Shown here piece after piece: positions 35,328 to 46,560 of a DNA stretch of 64,000 nt. The DNA is from Pseudisothecium myosuroides (Eukaryota; Streptophyta; Bryopsida; Hypnales; Lembophyllaceae). Made by a program: the position numbers and the translations under genes. Position 1 is the first letter of the stretch, and every line of letters begins with the position of its first letter. The notes under the pieces are model-generated. The model was not told where the DNA came from and did no database searches. It was given only the letters and a program-made list of their open reading frames with translations. Location: positions 1 through 64,000 of the forward strand of contig CATOGU010000031.1 in NCBI GenBank assembly GCA_951799445.1, written 5' to 3'.

Positions 35328-38300
35328 GATCCCTTTTCTTGTAAGTTCTTTATTAGACCTACGCAGGATAGCCTGCGCAACCTAGCAGCAGCCGTTCCAA
35401 TTTCATCGAAAAAACATTCACTCCGCAATGCAGGTCCTTCTCGATTTATGAAGGGGTTTGGAGTGGAACTTGTAGTGGGATTGGGGGTCTTCATTGTAGG
35501 GTCTTTAAAGCGTGGAGGATAAAACTCTATCAAACACTGGCTTCCCTCCTCCTTGTCCATCATAGCATCAGCGAGAATCTCTCATGTGTCACATTGGGGA
35601 CGTCATATGTGTGAGCCGCCAACGTAACTGGGCTTTACTTGTCCAGGTCTGCTGGGCCTCCTTAACAATCTGTGCGAGTTGTGTTTTTTTACTTTTAGAG
35701 AGCAACCTCAAAAAGGCCAAATGCTGCTACCACAACTGAAATGCAACAAGGGAGCAATTTTTCATAGTAGTAATTTGGGTCAAAATCATACATGTGGGAT
35801 AATCTTCTGTGGAATTTGGCTCACTGCCGGTTCATAGCAGGAATTCAGGGGATATTCATATCCTGGGACCCCTTTTCTATGGCCGGCTTCCTGGCTTCTA
35901 CAGTGCCTTGCCTTGGCATCATGGGTTGTCGAGCATGGGTTGTCGATTAGGCGTGGCACTGAGAGGCACACCTAGCTAAGGGCAGAAGGCTGTCAGCCGT
36001 TTCTCAAGCCTAGGGTCTGTAATTTTGTCTTAGTTTTAAAGGGCTTATCAACAAATTATTATCTGATGTGAAATGATGTAGGTCAGGGTCTGCGGAAATT
36101 AATAACTCTAAAAAAAGACGAAAAATAAATTGAACAAGAAATATTGTCAAATTCAGTAAGGATTAAATAATCAAGTTGTTGAAAAAATTAAGTAAATATC
36201 TAGAGGTAGCCAAGGAGTCCAAAATAATATCCAATTATTTCTACCACCAAGAAAACTTTGGATGGTATAGTGAAGGACTTGCTACATTGACATTCAATGG
36301 AAATGTGGGGTGGAGAGGTTGTTTTTATAGTGAAATGCATTGTTCATCATGAATCGTCAAAGGATATGGGATAATTTGAAAATGAGAGCTTCAATCACCA
36401 CTCATTGTCAAAACATAGGATTTGTGTTCAGACCAGAATTTTGGACCTCTTTTTGACATAGTATAATAACTTTTTTCAAAACATTCAGAACTAACAAAAG
36501 TTGAGGATTGAACCTAACTTTCATCTCCAAAAACTTTTTTGTGACTTTGAGCCTCCAAACAAAAATTATGCACTAAATTCGGAGAGCTTGTTCTAAAATG
36601 TCAATGAATATGTCCCTTCCAACCCCTCTTTGAAATTTATCTATAACTTTTGATTGGAGACTCAAAATGACAAATGGATTTTTGGACATGAAAATGACCT
36701 TCATTTTACACATTAACATTGTTCAAAGTTTAGGGAAAAAAATTATTTTACTATGCCAAAACAAGGTCTAAAATTCTTAGATTATGACCACAATTTCTGC
36801 TTTCCATATAATTTTAAGCGATTGAGGTCTTACTAATCCTAAGTTACATATCCTTCATGGGTCGTTTTACCTCCTACCGCAACACTTGTATAATTATCTT
36901 GTCGATCATCTCACCTCTAATTCAAGGAAGCAACGTTGTGACTAAGGTATAGTTATAAAATTGAAATGTATTGTATCAATTTTTAAATAAAATGAATTTC
37001 TTATGACGTTAATTTTACACCTTCAAATCATTGCAATAGTGCAAATCAATTTGGTTGTAACATTCCCTCATTCCACTATATTGTGCTAATTTATACAACA
37101 TAAGAATTGGCCCTCAATCAATAAATTTCACAAACATTTTTAGTCTATGATTATGCAAATACTGTTGTGGCTTCACAGTATAACATTTTTCAAATCTAAC
37201 TTGTAAACAACAATTAAGATCCTTGTACAATAGTCTACACTTAAATTTCATAATGTTTTTTTTATATGATGAGCATTTCAAGATTGTACAAATGACCTAC
37301 CAATGATGAATGTATACTGTCTTCTAAACAATAAAAGAACTCCTTTTTGTACTACCTAACTCCAAAAAGAATTCTCCATGCAATAAAATTCCCTACAATT
37401 TGTATTTTACAGTACAAAACTTAGCTTCACAAATGCATCTTTCACTTACAAACACAATACCATTTTAAAAAATGAGCTACTACAATGTATAGGGTATTTT
37501 ACAATGTATTAAATTGTCCAAGAATACAAAGATGTATTACTGTGAGGAAATCAAGAAGTAAAGTTACCAAATCACTTCCAAACACAAATTGATTTGTAAT
37601 GGCTTACACAACACATCTATATAATTTGGCCTATCATACATTGCATTGACCAACATTTAATGATAATTTTGACAATTCACAACGACAACTTTTGTTCAAA
37701 CTATTTGTGGAAGTAGTGTGAGCAGGTTTGAAGAAGGTTTCTCCTTCAAATTTAGGAAGTTTGATTCTAAATAATAATTCTTCTTAAGACATTTATCTCA
37801 CTTACAATTGTGAGTCATTTATTGAGGGCTATCTTGTTAACTACACATGTAGTTCTTGAAGTGAAACCGCACTTCCACTTCAAGAACTATAGAACATATA
37901 GGAAGGAGAATTTTGAATTATTACACAATGGATTTGAACACAATTTCTTTTAAATTGTACATATTTTCTTTCTTTCATTGTTCAAAATTATAGACTTGTC
38001 CTTCACAAATAAGTCTAGAAATTGTACACATAGTCTTGAAGTATTGTTCAGACCTATGTGCTATTTGATTCTATGGCATCTTTAAATTTTGAGGTACTCC
38101 TTTACTAATATAATATATACAATAAATGTAGTTTGTAATTCATAAAGATTGTTACAATATTTTGAAAGTGGCAAGTACAAATGACTTTTTGTACTCCCAA
38201 TAGAATAAACTCCACATAACATTCACTAGCATGCGTTGTCAATGTCTTTTCCATACAGTAGGTGGTATGTACAATATTTCACATCCAACAACCTCCATGC

Positions 38301-38556
38301 CCACTATGTTTCCTCTGCTCGTCATTTTGAGCCTCTATTTGTCCACTTACTTATTGATGAAGAAATATTGAATGTAAAATAGTCCAAACTTTTTACTCCT
38401 GAGTTAAGATTCATAAGGATTGTACGTGCTACTGAATGTTATGCAACTTCCTTATGTAAATTGCACAATTTTTTATAGGAAAACCTTCTCCAGTTCAGTT
38501 ACTAACTTCTAAAACTTTACAGCTTCCTGAAGTGTCAACAAGGAATTGCTGACAAG
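35328..38556. other. Intergenic DNA, no convincing gene
   Basis: The first 650 bp are less AT-rich. They contain a minus-strand frame of 79 codons (35324-35563, ATG start) with Pro/Thr-rich and basic stretches and no recognisable domain. From about 36,000 onward the DNA is strongly AT-rich with only short frames. Words built on TTGTACAA and ACAATTTG recur but form no clear tandem unit. Confidence 0.5.
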
Positions 38557-39501
38557 TTAACCCCTAAAGGACCAAGTCCTTTTTGCTGCCAAAAAACACT
38601 CAAAACTGCCATATCTATAGCAAAGAGTAAAAAGAATTAAAAAATTTTCTTTTTCCACATCTAACCGTAGGATCTAACACCTAACTAGTATGAGAATGTG
38701 TGGAAAAAATTTCAGAATTTTTGACCGCACAGATTGCAAGATATCTGTGTCTAAAGTGGAAAAAACAAGTATTCCAGCACATTGCGGGACTAGATTTTTT
38801 GACTTTAAACATTTTTAACTTAAAATTTTTGCACTAAAAAGTTTTGAGCTCTAAATCTTTATAGTGGAAAATTGAGTTGAGAGTCTAGGGAAAAAAAAGA
38901 ATACTCAAAAAAACTTAATTATCATTCCTAAAAAATTTATTAAGTAGAAGTAGGTACGAGATAGAAGGAAAATCTAAAATATTAATATATTTTAGATGGA
39001 ATTAAAATACACTAATTCCAATGGTGAGATTGTTTTAGCAAGTAAATTAAACCATGAGAATTTATTTTTTTTAAATTGCAAAAATAGCATTCAAAAGTGA
39101 ATCCTACAAGTTATTTTTTTCAAGAAAATGCTCTAATTGCCCAAAAAACAAGAATGTCCATAACTTTCTCATAACAAATCCAAATGAAATGAATCAAAGC
39201 TGTTTTTTCAACATAGACAAAAATATAATATATGAGAAAAAAAATATTAAAAAAAAAAATCAAATTTTTGCCAAATTTTTTTTACTGCCCAGACTGCCCG
39301 GTTACGAAAAAAAGGAACATATTTGGCCATAGCTTTTGACTCCTATTTCCAAATGTGCTAAAATTTAGTACATATGAAAGATATTCCTTGCGCCCACCTT
39401 CTATTAAAATTTCAGCTCAAAAAATGGAAATCTCTAGCCACACGTACCTGCCCAAAATTTCTATACAACCAAAAAATGCATGCTGGTCCTTCAGGGGTTA
39501 A
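38557..39501. mobile_element. Complete non-autonomous TTAA element, piggyBac-like termini (945 bp)
   Basis: The ends are TTAACCCCTAAAGGACCA (38557-38574) and TGGTCCTTCAGGGGTTAA (39484-39501), an 18-bp inverted repeat with one mismatch. Both ends are bounded by TTAA, the target site of piggyBac elements, whose termini also start with CCC. The interior has no reading frame for a transposase. Its left ~250 bp are the reverse complement of 51835-52039, and its right ~200 bp the reverse complement of 51150-51345, so this and the element at 51118 are inverted relatives. Several partial copies lie in the window. The terminus contains the telomere-like word CCCTAAA. Confidence 0.7.
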
Positions 39502-40519
39502 TAGAGGGGTGCATAGTAGTGATAATCAACTTTGAGGGGGCCTTTTTCCTCCCCTATAAGGCAATAAACCGTGCATGGAAACATCCTAGCTAGTCTAAAA
39601 CTCATTGGCATTTTTTAGTCAATCAATAGCACTAGTGCTATAACTTTTTAGCCAGATACTGACTTTCCATTGATTATAACTACATTTGACTCTAGACATC
39701 CTCAAAGGCATTATCCTTCTTCTAAGAGTAAATGCTTTAGACTAAATAAAAATGTTATAGATGCTATAACAACAAGATGAGAACAACAAATGATTGAATA
39801 GATCAGTGGACTCTATGTATGAGGGCGGACTTCCATGCTCTGCTGGGCCCTTCTTGCATTGCCTTTCTATTCAAGAATGGAGTTTATTTAGTTTTCATTT
39901 TCTTCAAAGCTTGGAAATACTTCAATTCTTGCACATGGCAGCCAATACTTCAAATTCTTTTCGCACAAGCATTTCATTTTGAATCTTGTAGCCACTCCTT
40001 GATTTTTCTTTTCATTCTACTATTTTCTAATTTATCTCATTAAAACTCATTTGCTTCCAATTTTTTTTTAGGGTTTGGACCAACAAATGCAATGTTCTTC
40101 ACTAAGTTTTAGAATACATTGATAATTCAGTTCTCATTTCCTACTAGTTGATTGAATTGTTGATTTGTCAAATGTTATAACTCCCCATTCATCATTAAAA
40201 TTTCCTAAATGGAAAATAATAGGTTTAACAAAACGTAAGGTAGAAATATCCAATTTCAATAACCTCCCATGCTAGTTATATAGGGTGACCTATGGTCGAC
40301 AATAGTTGAATGCACAATTCATTCAAATAAATAACATGTTTGTACTTTCTTGTCCACTATTCTCTCTTCCTTTTTTGCTTAAGAAGAAGTGCCAAAGCTA
40401 ACAGTAATAGGTAAGTCTATGAAATTGGAATGCATCTAAATGAAAAATTTACATTTATTTTGAATAGAATATTCATTTTTGGATAAACAACTTCTATGTT
40501 TTTGCATTCTTCCTCATTC
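39502..40519. other. AT-rich intergenic DNA, no gene seen
   Basis: Overlapping plus-strand frames at 39794-40043 (62 and 74 codons) are hydrophobic and show no known domain. Nothing else recognised. Confidence 0.5.
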
Positions 40520-40774
40520 AACACGGTCCTAGTATGGGGGGTTCCCGCAATCCAGATCCTGCACCCTTCACATAATTACGGGTGAGACTTCAGGAGAGAC
40601 TTGCTCCAGAAGAGAATTGAGAGAATTGGTTCCATTTTGTATGCCAAGAAACCTCCGGGAGTCTGCACAACCTCTCCAAGAAACTTAGGAAGACTGCCGA
40701 CTTGCAGAATAGCGCAGGTGCGATCAGGATCCCCGAGTCTGGATCGCGGGGAACCCCCAAACTAGGACCGTGCC
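40520..40774. mobile_element. Short inverted-repeat transposon (MITE-like)
   Basis: CACGGTCCTAGTATGGGGGG at 40522 and its reverse complement (with small differences) ending at 40772 form termini of roughly 28-35 bp; the pairing continues through TTCCC..C.ATCCAGA. An 8-bp direct repeat CCTCATTC flanks the element at 40512-40519 and 40775-40782, as expected for a target-site duplication of a hAT-like or Mutator-like element. The interior is ~180 bp without coding capacity. Confidence 0.75.
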
Positions 40775-40782
40775 CCTCATTC

Positions 40783-41580
40783 TTATGTTTGCACACATTG
40801 AGCTCAATTTCTCAACAAATTTTGCATATTGTATACGTTGAAATCCTCAAGTTATGAAAAACATGTATTTCAACCTCACTTTCAATTTTAAGCAAGAATG
40901 GTTGCTTTATACTTAGTTTCAAAGTAGAAATTCCTTTAATTGTACCGTTGAACATACTGATAGCTATCATGATGGCTAACATCAGTGCTCCAAAGCCAAT
41001 TGTTCATGACATGGTGGTGGCCTCTAGTTGTTCCCACTCAATCAAGTTATTGTTGAAAATTAGGGTTTAGTTAAAGGTTGAATGTACAAGAAGGTGTTTA
41101 GCACCTAAGTTCTTGTAATTGATATTTAGCATGTGATATATAAATATGAAAATGATGCACAATACAATTCTCTTGGTTCTAGTTCTATATTCCTTTAAGT
41201 TAGTTCAAAAAACCTCAATGAAAATAGATAGTTCAGACGAATGTATTACAATTTGTAACTTTTATATTCTTTATGTTGCTTGTCTCTAACAATTTCAAAG
41301 AAGCAATGTCTTAGACTAATTATTTTTATGATTATATAGATAAAAATAATTTTAGATCTTTATCTAATGACATTAAAAATGTCTCACTTTAAAATCAATT
41401 TTTGTGCAGTAAATTCAATACTCATTCTGTGATATATCATTTTTTCAATGTCAGTGGAAATCTATAAAATGTTTGTTTTCTAGAGTCATAAATGTTGGAT
41501 GTGGTGTTTGTGTATATGTTCGTGAAAATTTATTTGAGCAACAACCTTTCTTGACTTGCATTTTAAGCAACACAAATACA

Positions 41581-41638
<58 letters not shown>

Positions 41639-43380
41639 CACACCAACATTCACATGTCTATGTCTATGCATTTGAAACTCTCTAAAACAATAGCCTCAAG
41701 ATTGGGCTCAAGTCTCCATATTCAATGATCTCAAATAACTTCTTTAATGTATTACTTTGGGATTGGGCCTAGCGTAAGACCATGCAATTAATATCCCATT
41801 AATTAAAAAAGGTCATTGCTTTAGAGATGTTCACTTTAAGAGAAGTTCTACTTCATTTATATATATTCTAAGGGAAAAAAATTGTACACAGTCAACAAAT
41901 TCAATGCATGCAACTTGAAATTGCTAAAATAGAAAATTATTTTTACCAAATAAGGTAATGAAGTCCTTTGTAAAAATTTTGTTTTGAAAAAACAGAAGAA
42001 AAACCACTGTGCTATTGAAGAGTATTTCAAAAGGATCATAGATTTCCTGTAATGTATGACCTTTTTTGGGGGGGGGAGGCGGGGGAAAGTAGACAAGTCT
42101 TTACTGTCCTACGTACTGTTCAAAAAACCCCAACCATTTAGTATAACATTGGAACGAGAGAGAGGTGTTTTTCTTTGGAAATTTCTTCTCTACAAAGTAT
42201 ATGCATTTACAATCAATGGATATGATTCACATTTTGGGTTTCAGGTACATTTGATTTCATATTTAGAATTTTCATTTTTGTTTATAAACGTAATTTTTCA
42301 TCCCTAGTAAGCTTTCACAGTGGATAGCAACTAAGGAAATGGTTATTCGCTCAGTTCGGATTTTAGTACTTATTATTCAAATGAAGTACAAACTGATAGA
42401 AAAAACTATTTAGTATCGTACATTTGTTCTGGAATTATTATTTCTAGAAACTCTGTGAAAAGGACTTACAATGGATTTATTTTTTTATTGCTGTGCTTGG
42501 GAGTGGAGCTGCCAACAAGAGTTCAACAAGTTTCAGCAAGTCTCAGGTAATTTCAGTGTGAGAATTTGGCAATTTGAGGTACTCCTAGATGGCGTTCCTT
42601 AGGGTTTAATAATCCATTCCGTGATCGCTATGATTTCTGCCTACCAACATACCATGATCGTTTCTTTAGGGTTTAGTAATTGCGTTCTGTGACCGCTGTG
42701 AATTCTGTGATAAATGAGATTTCGTGGTTTATAGTTTGTGGTTAAGATCACGTGGTGAATTGGTTTAGTGGTTGTGCCTTCTTGTTGCGTGATTGTTTGT
42801 GTGCTCAACATGTCAATGATTGAATTTTTGTAAATTTTGGAACAGATCGCAATTGCATGTTTTTTAGTAAGATATCGGTTTAGATTTGGAATTGTGAAGG
42901 TTTCTTCTACGGGAGGAGAGAAAGAACTAGGGTTCAGATGAGTGCAACGTACGAAAGCTTTCAGAGATTTTTTGGGCTGCGTATTCTCAGACTTGGAAGG
43001 AGGAAGACCAAGAGGTCTAGAGATTGCAAGTACTGTGAATTAGGGTTTGGGTTTTTAATGCTCGTGCTGGTGCAAAATTTAAGCTTTGAAACACTTATGG
43101 CGCTTTTCATTGACTAAAATTTTTGATCAGAAGATGGAAGTGTTTCCAGGTTAGGTATTCATTTCTGAATATCTGTTATGTGTACTGCTTTAACCTTGAA
43201 TGAGCCATAAGTGTAGTCAATATTTGGGTAGATTGATGTAGTGAAGCTCTGATTCAATGAGCGAGTTGAGTTGCACCATGTGCTAAGGAGATGTTCTTGT
43301 ATTTCATTACTAGGGTAGCCGAGTTTGTGGGTTATTTTCTAAATCGCTCTACTTGTTTATCTCTGACCCCAGCGTTTTGC
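40783..43380. other. Intergenic DNA with a microsatellite, no convincing gene
   Basis: AT-rich up to about 42,500, then more balanced, with several AGGGTTTA words (42600, 42668, 42930, 43042). Reading frames are short and unsupported. A purine-rich run GGGGGGGG lies near 42067. Confidence 0.5.
41581..41637. repeat. (TATC)n microsatellite
   Basis: About fourteen uninterrupted TATC repeats followed by TACAC. The plus-strand frame through it is an artefact of the repeat. Confidence 0.97.
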
Positions 43381-44700
43381 AATAAACCTTGACAGAAGCT
43401 CGCTTTCCTGTTTTTATGCCAGCAATGTTCGAGAGAACAAACTTTCAGGGCCACTTCCGCCCGGCGTTGGAAACTTTACATAGTTGGTTTCTGAATCTTC
43501 CGGGTGTGGGAAATCTGATCGATTGTTGTAAATTAACTAACGGTTGGTTTTGGGGTGTGCTGGGATTGTTGATTGCAGCATCACACCAATGGCGGAGAAG
43601 GATACTGTAAGTTAATTTCTCACTGTATTTTTTCTTTTCAGACATCAATTTCTTGAGAACGACTTTGAGGGCCTAACAAAATCATAATGGATATTGGGTA
43701 TGAAGATTTTTCTTTCTAGCACACGGAGTGAGTGAGTGCCTTGTTCAAATCCATCTTTCAGAGAGTGTGAGCTTCCTTTTGTCTTAATTTTTCGTTTTGC
43801 ACTGTTCTCGAAGCTTCTGAGATTCGTCAATGGTAACGAAGCATTGTGAAGTCTCACACTTGAATCCTTAGGGACTTGAGGTAGAAATCTTTTTCTGGGG
43901 AAATTCCTTACAAGTCAGCACCTTGTAAGTACAATTTTCTCCTCACTTTTGGAGTGGATTCACGTAATGCGTTCCATATGCCCAAGTGGACGATTTCAAG
44001 TGTAAGTGAACTGAGCGTCGACTAATGTTCTATCTACCGTTATGCAGGTCGTTGGAATCGAACTCGCTTTCTGGCGTAACTCGAGATGATTTAGGACAAG
44101 CCCTTGTGACTCTGTAAGTATTCTTTTTTAAACCAATGTCTTATATGCTACACTTGAGCTTCACAGGATTGCATAACATATTCTTCTAATCTAAAATATA
44201 GGAAGAGTGTTGGCTGAAGGATAGTTTTAGTGCAACATTGCGAGTAGGAACTGCATTCTTACTTCTTGTATGGCCAACCAAATTGCGAACTGGAAATTTT
44301 TCCGTGTTTTGGGAAAGTCCCAAGTAACCTTTTATTTGGTTCAGAGATCTGAGTAACAACCAGGTACGTGGAGAGATTCGGTCCCTCGAAGTTAGCATTC
44401 TTGAGTGATCAAGAAGCTTGAAAGATAAAAAATTTAGTTCTTGAATAACGCAGCTTTTAGAAAAGTTTCTGTAGTGATACTATTTTCTACAAAGTGACAT
44501 AGCAATGTCTATGAAGAAAAGTCCGACAATGTCATGCTCGTAGATATGTTGCAGAGACGGTAGACGCTGAGTATTAATTCAGAAGCTCGTCAGCATTTTC
44601 TCAATGATATGCACATTGATACAGATACGCGGAAATTGTTTCAATTGAGGAGCTGGACGGAAACCTGAATTTGATAAGGCTGCACGATTACAACACGTAC
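43381..44700. other. Region downstream of the ferric-reductase fragment; partial duplication
   Basis: The stretch 43431-43505 (GAGAACAAACTTTCAGGGCC onward) and parts of 43755-43890 (CTTAATTTTTCGTTTTGC..CTTCTGAGATTCGTCAA) are diverged direct copies of 45360-45500, which overlaps exon 1 of the ferric-reductase-like fragment. The copy here is interrupted by ~240 bp and does not keep the reading frame. An ATGGCGGAGAAGGATACT|GTAAGT start-exon-like sequence at 43590-43607 was noted but leads to an early stop. Confidence 0.4.
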
Positions 44701-45438
44701 CAGTTTCAGTTTGTGAATCCCGCCAGCGTAAACTCCGTATGCAGATCCGTGCACGACGGTGAGCGCGACCATGAAGTAGCGGAACCACCTATGATATTTT
44801 ATAGCTTGTTCGAAGGGAAGATTGATCAACCTCAGGATTGGAGACCCTCTTGCGACGGGAATGAACATGACAGCAATTAAAAAAAAACAATGCTGGTCCC
44901 GAGTAGTCACAAGCGTCCTCCCACTTCCTTGACCACCTGCAGGATAGTGTCCACTCGATAAATGCCAGGTAATTTGGTCCCTCGAATTTATCGGTGTTCA
45001 TGAACTACTAAATCGAACTATTTATGAATCTCCCTCTTCGAATTCTTGCAGTTCGATTAAACCTCAGATGAATTTGTCCATTCCATGCAATTAAGTTTTG
45101 ACAGGGAGAAAGTTGAGAGCTTACTTCGGCTCTCCCTCCACGGGTTTGCTGGAGTGAACGGCGGTCAGCGCAGGTCTCAGCAAACGAATCCATATCCACA
45201 TAGTGCACACGAAAACAATGACAAAGATTACAATGTCAATTAATGTGATTATCCCAATGGGTATTTTCACGAAAAGGGGCTGCGTCCAAATAGCCCGATA
45301 CAGTCTCACAAATCTGAACTGCTCGCGAGAGGAATATCGAACCTTGTTCAATGGAACGTCCAATAGAGAACAAACTTTCAGGGCCCCTCCTGCACGGTGT
45401 TTGAAACTGCACATGGTTTCAGATTTTGTAAGCTTCAT
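44701..45438 (-). pseudogene. Ferric-reductase-like gene fragment, two exons (heme-binding membrane part)
   Basis: Minus strand. Exon 1 (45438-45125) encodes a hydrophobic span (IPIGIITLIDIVIFVIVFVC) and ends CCGAA|GTAAGC. Intron 45124-44981 (144 bp). Exon 2 (44980-44701) begins after TTCGAG| and keeps phase. It encodes FIPVARGSPILRLINLPFEQ and then KYHRWFRYFMVALTVVHG, ending at a GTACGT donor. PVxRGSxxLRLxxLxxExxxKYHxW is the signature of ferric reductase oxidases (FRO) and related NOX-like flavocytochromes. The two His, 13 residues apart, are the usual heme ligands in one pair of transmembrane helices. The family would continue with more helices and FAD- and NADPH-binding domains (700 or so residues in all). 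I could not find these in the 1.3 kb downstream, so this is a truncated gene or one with long introns. Function if intact: transmembrane electron transfer to Fe(III). Confidence 0.6.
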
Positions 45439-45533
45439 TTGGTCCTAATTTTTCATTTCATATTATTCTCTAAGTTTCTGAGATCCTTCAACTGAAAATT
45501 CCTGTGCTGGGGTTCAAAAAACTAAAGAGTTCT

Positions 45534-46560
45534 GCGGACGGCTGCCAGGGGTCTGATTGACCCCTGGCGCACGAACACAAATCCTCAGAAGACTCACAGA
45601 AGACGGTTTAGAGTAACCAAGCGCAGAGAAGGAGTGACGGCTGCCGGGGGTCTGATTGACCCCGAGCGCACGAACACAAATCCTCAGAAGATTCATGGAA
45701 GACGGTTTAGGGCAACCGAGCGCAGAGAAGGAGCGTCGAGCGTAGAGAATTGCGGACGGCTGCCGGGGGTCTGATTGACCCCCCAGCGCACAGACACAAA
45801 TCCTCAGAACATTCATAGAGAAAGGTTTAGGGTAACCAAGCGCAAAGAAGGAGTGTAAAGAATTGCGGACGGCTGCCGGGGGTCTGATTGACCCCCAGCG
45901 CACAAACACAAATCCTCAGAAGACTCATAGAAGACGGTTTAGGGCAACCGAGCGCAGAAAAGGAGCGTTGAGAATTGCGGACGGCTGCCGGGGGTCTGAT
46001 TGACCCCCAGCGCACAAACACAAATCCTCACAAGACAAATCCTCACAAGACGAAGCGCAGAGAAGGAGCGTCCCGCGTAGAGAACTGCGGACGGCTGCCG
46101 GGGGTCTGATTGACCCCCAGCGCACAAATCCTCAGAAGACTCATAGAAGACGATTTAGGGCAACCGAGCGCAGAAAAGGAGCGTTCAAAATTGCGGACGG
46201 CTGCCGAGGGTCTGATTGACCCCCAGCGCGCGTAGAGAACTGCGGACGGCTGCCGGGGGTCTGATTGACCCCCAGCGCACAAATCCTCAGAGGACTCATA
46301 GAAGACGGTTTACGGCAATCGAGCGCAGAAAAGGAGCGTTGGGAATTGCGGACGGCTGCCGGGGGTCTGATTGACCCTCAGCGCACATACACAAATCCTC
46401 ACAAGACGAAGCGCAGAGAAGGAGCGTCGCGCGTAGAGAACTGCGGACGGCTGCCGGGGGTCTGATTGACCCCCAGCGCACAAATCTTCAGAAGACGGTT
46501 TAGGGTAACCAAGCACAGAGAAGGAGCGCAGAGAAGGAGCGCCGAGAAGGAGCGTCGAGA
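45534..46560. repeat. GC-rich ~110-bp minisatellite with hairpin core, ten copies
   Basis: The core GCGGACGGCTGCCGGGGGTC, followed by TGATTGACCCCCAGCGCAC, recurs near 45534, 45635, 45752, 45865, 45977, 46087, 46193, 46242, 46348 and 46443. Spacing is mostly 95-118 bp, with one short gap of 49. Between cores are ACACAAATCCTCAGAAGACT, GACGGTTTAGGGCAACCGAG and CGCAGAGAAGGAGCGT. Each core holds an inverted repeat GGGGTC-TGATT-GACCCC; in the first copy it extends to CCAGGGGTC/GACCCCTGG. The array ends in a run of AGAAGGAGCGTC units (46510-46570). It is open in several minus-strand frames, an artefact of the composition. Confidence 0.93.

Noticed and set aside
43590..43680. Start exon ATGGCGGAGAAGGATACT|GTAAGT
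   Set aside because: Good start and donor, but the nearest acceptor (TTTTCAG at 43642) leads to a stop within five codons; kept only as a note.
45514..46516. Proline/arginine-rich minus-strand frames in the GC-rich minisatellite
   Set aside because: The same repeat is open in several frames at once, as expected from composition, and the predicted peptides just follow the repeat.
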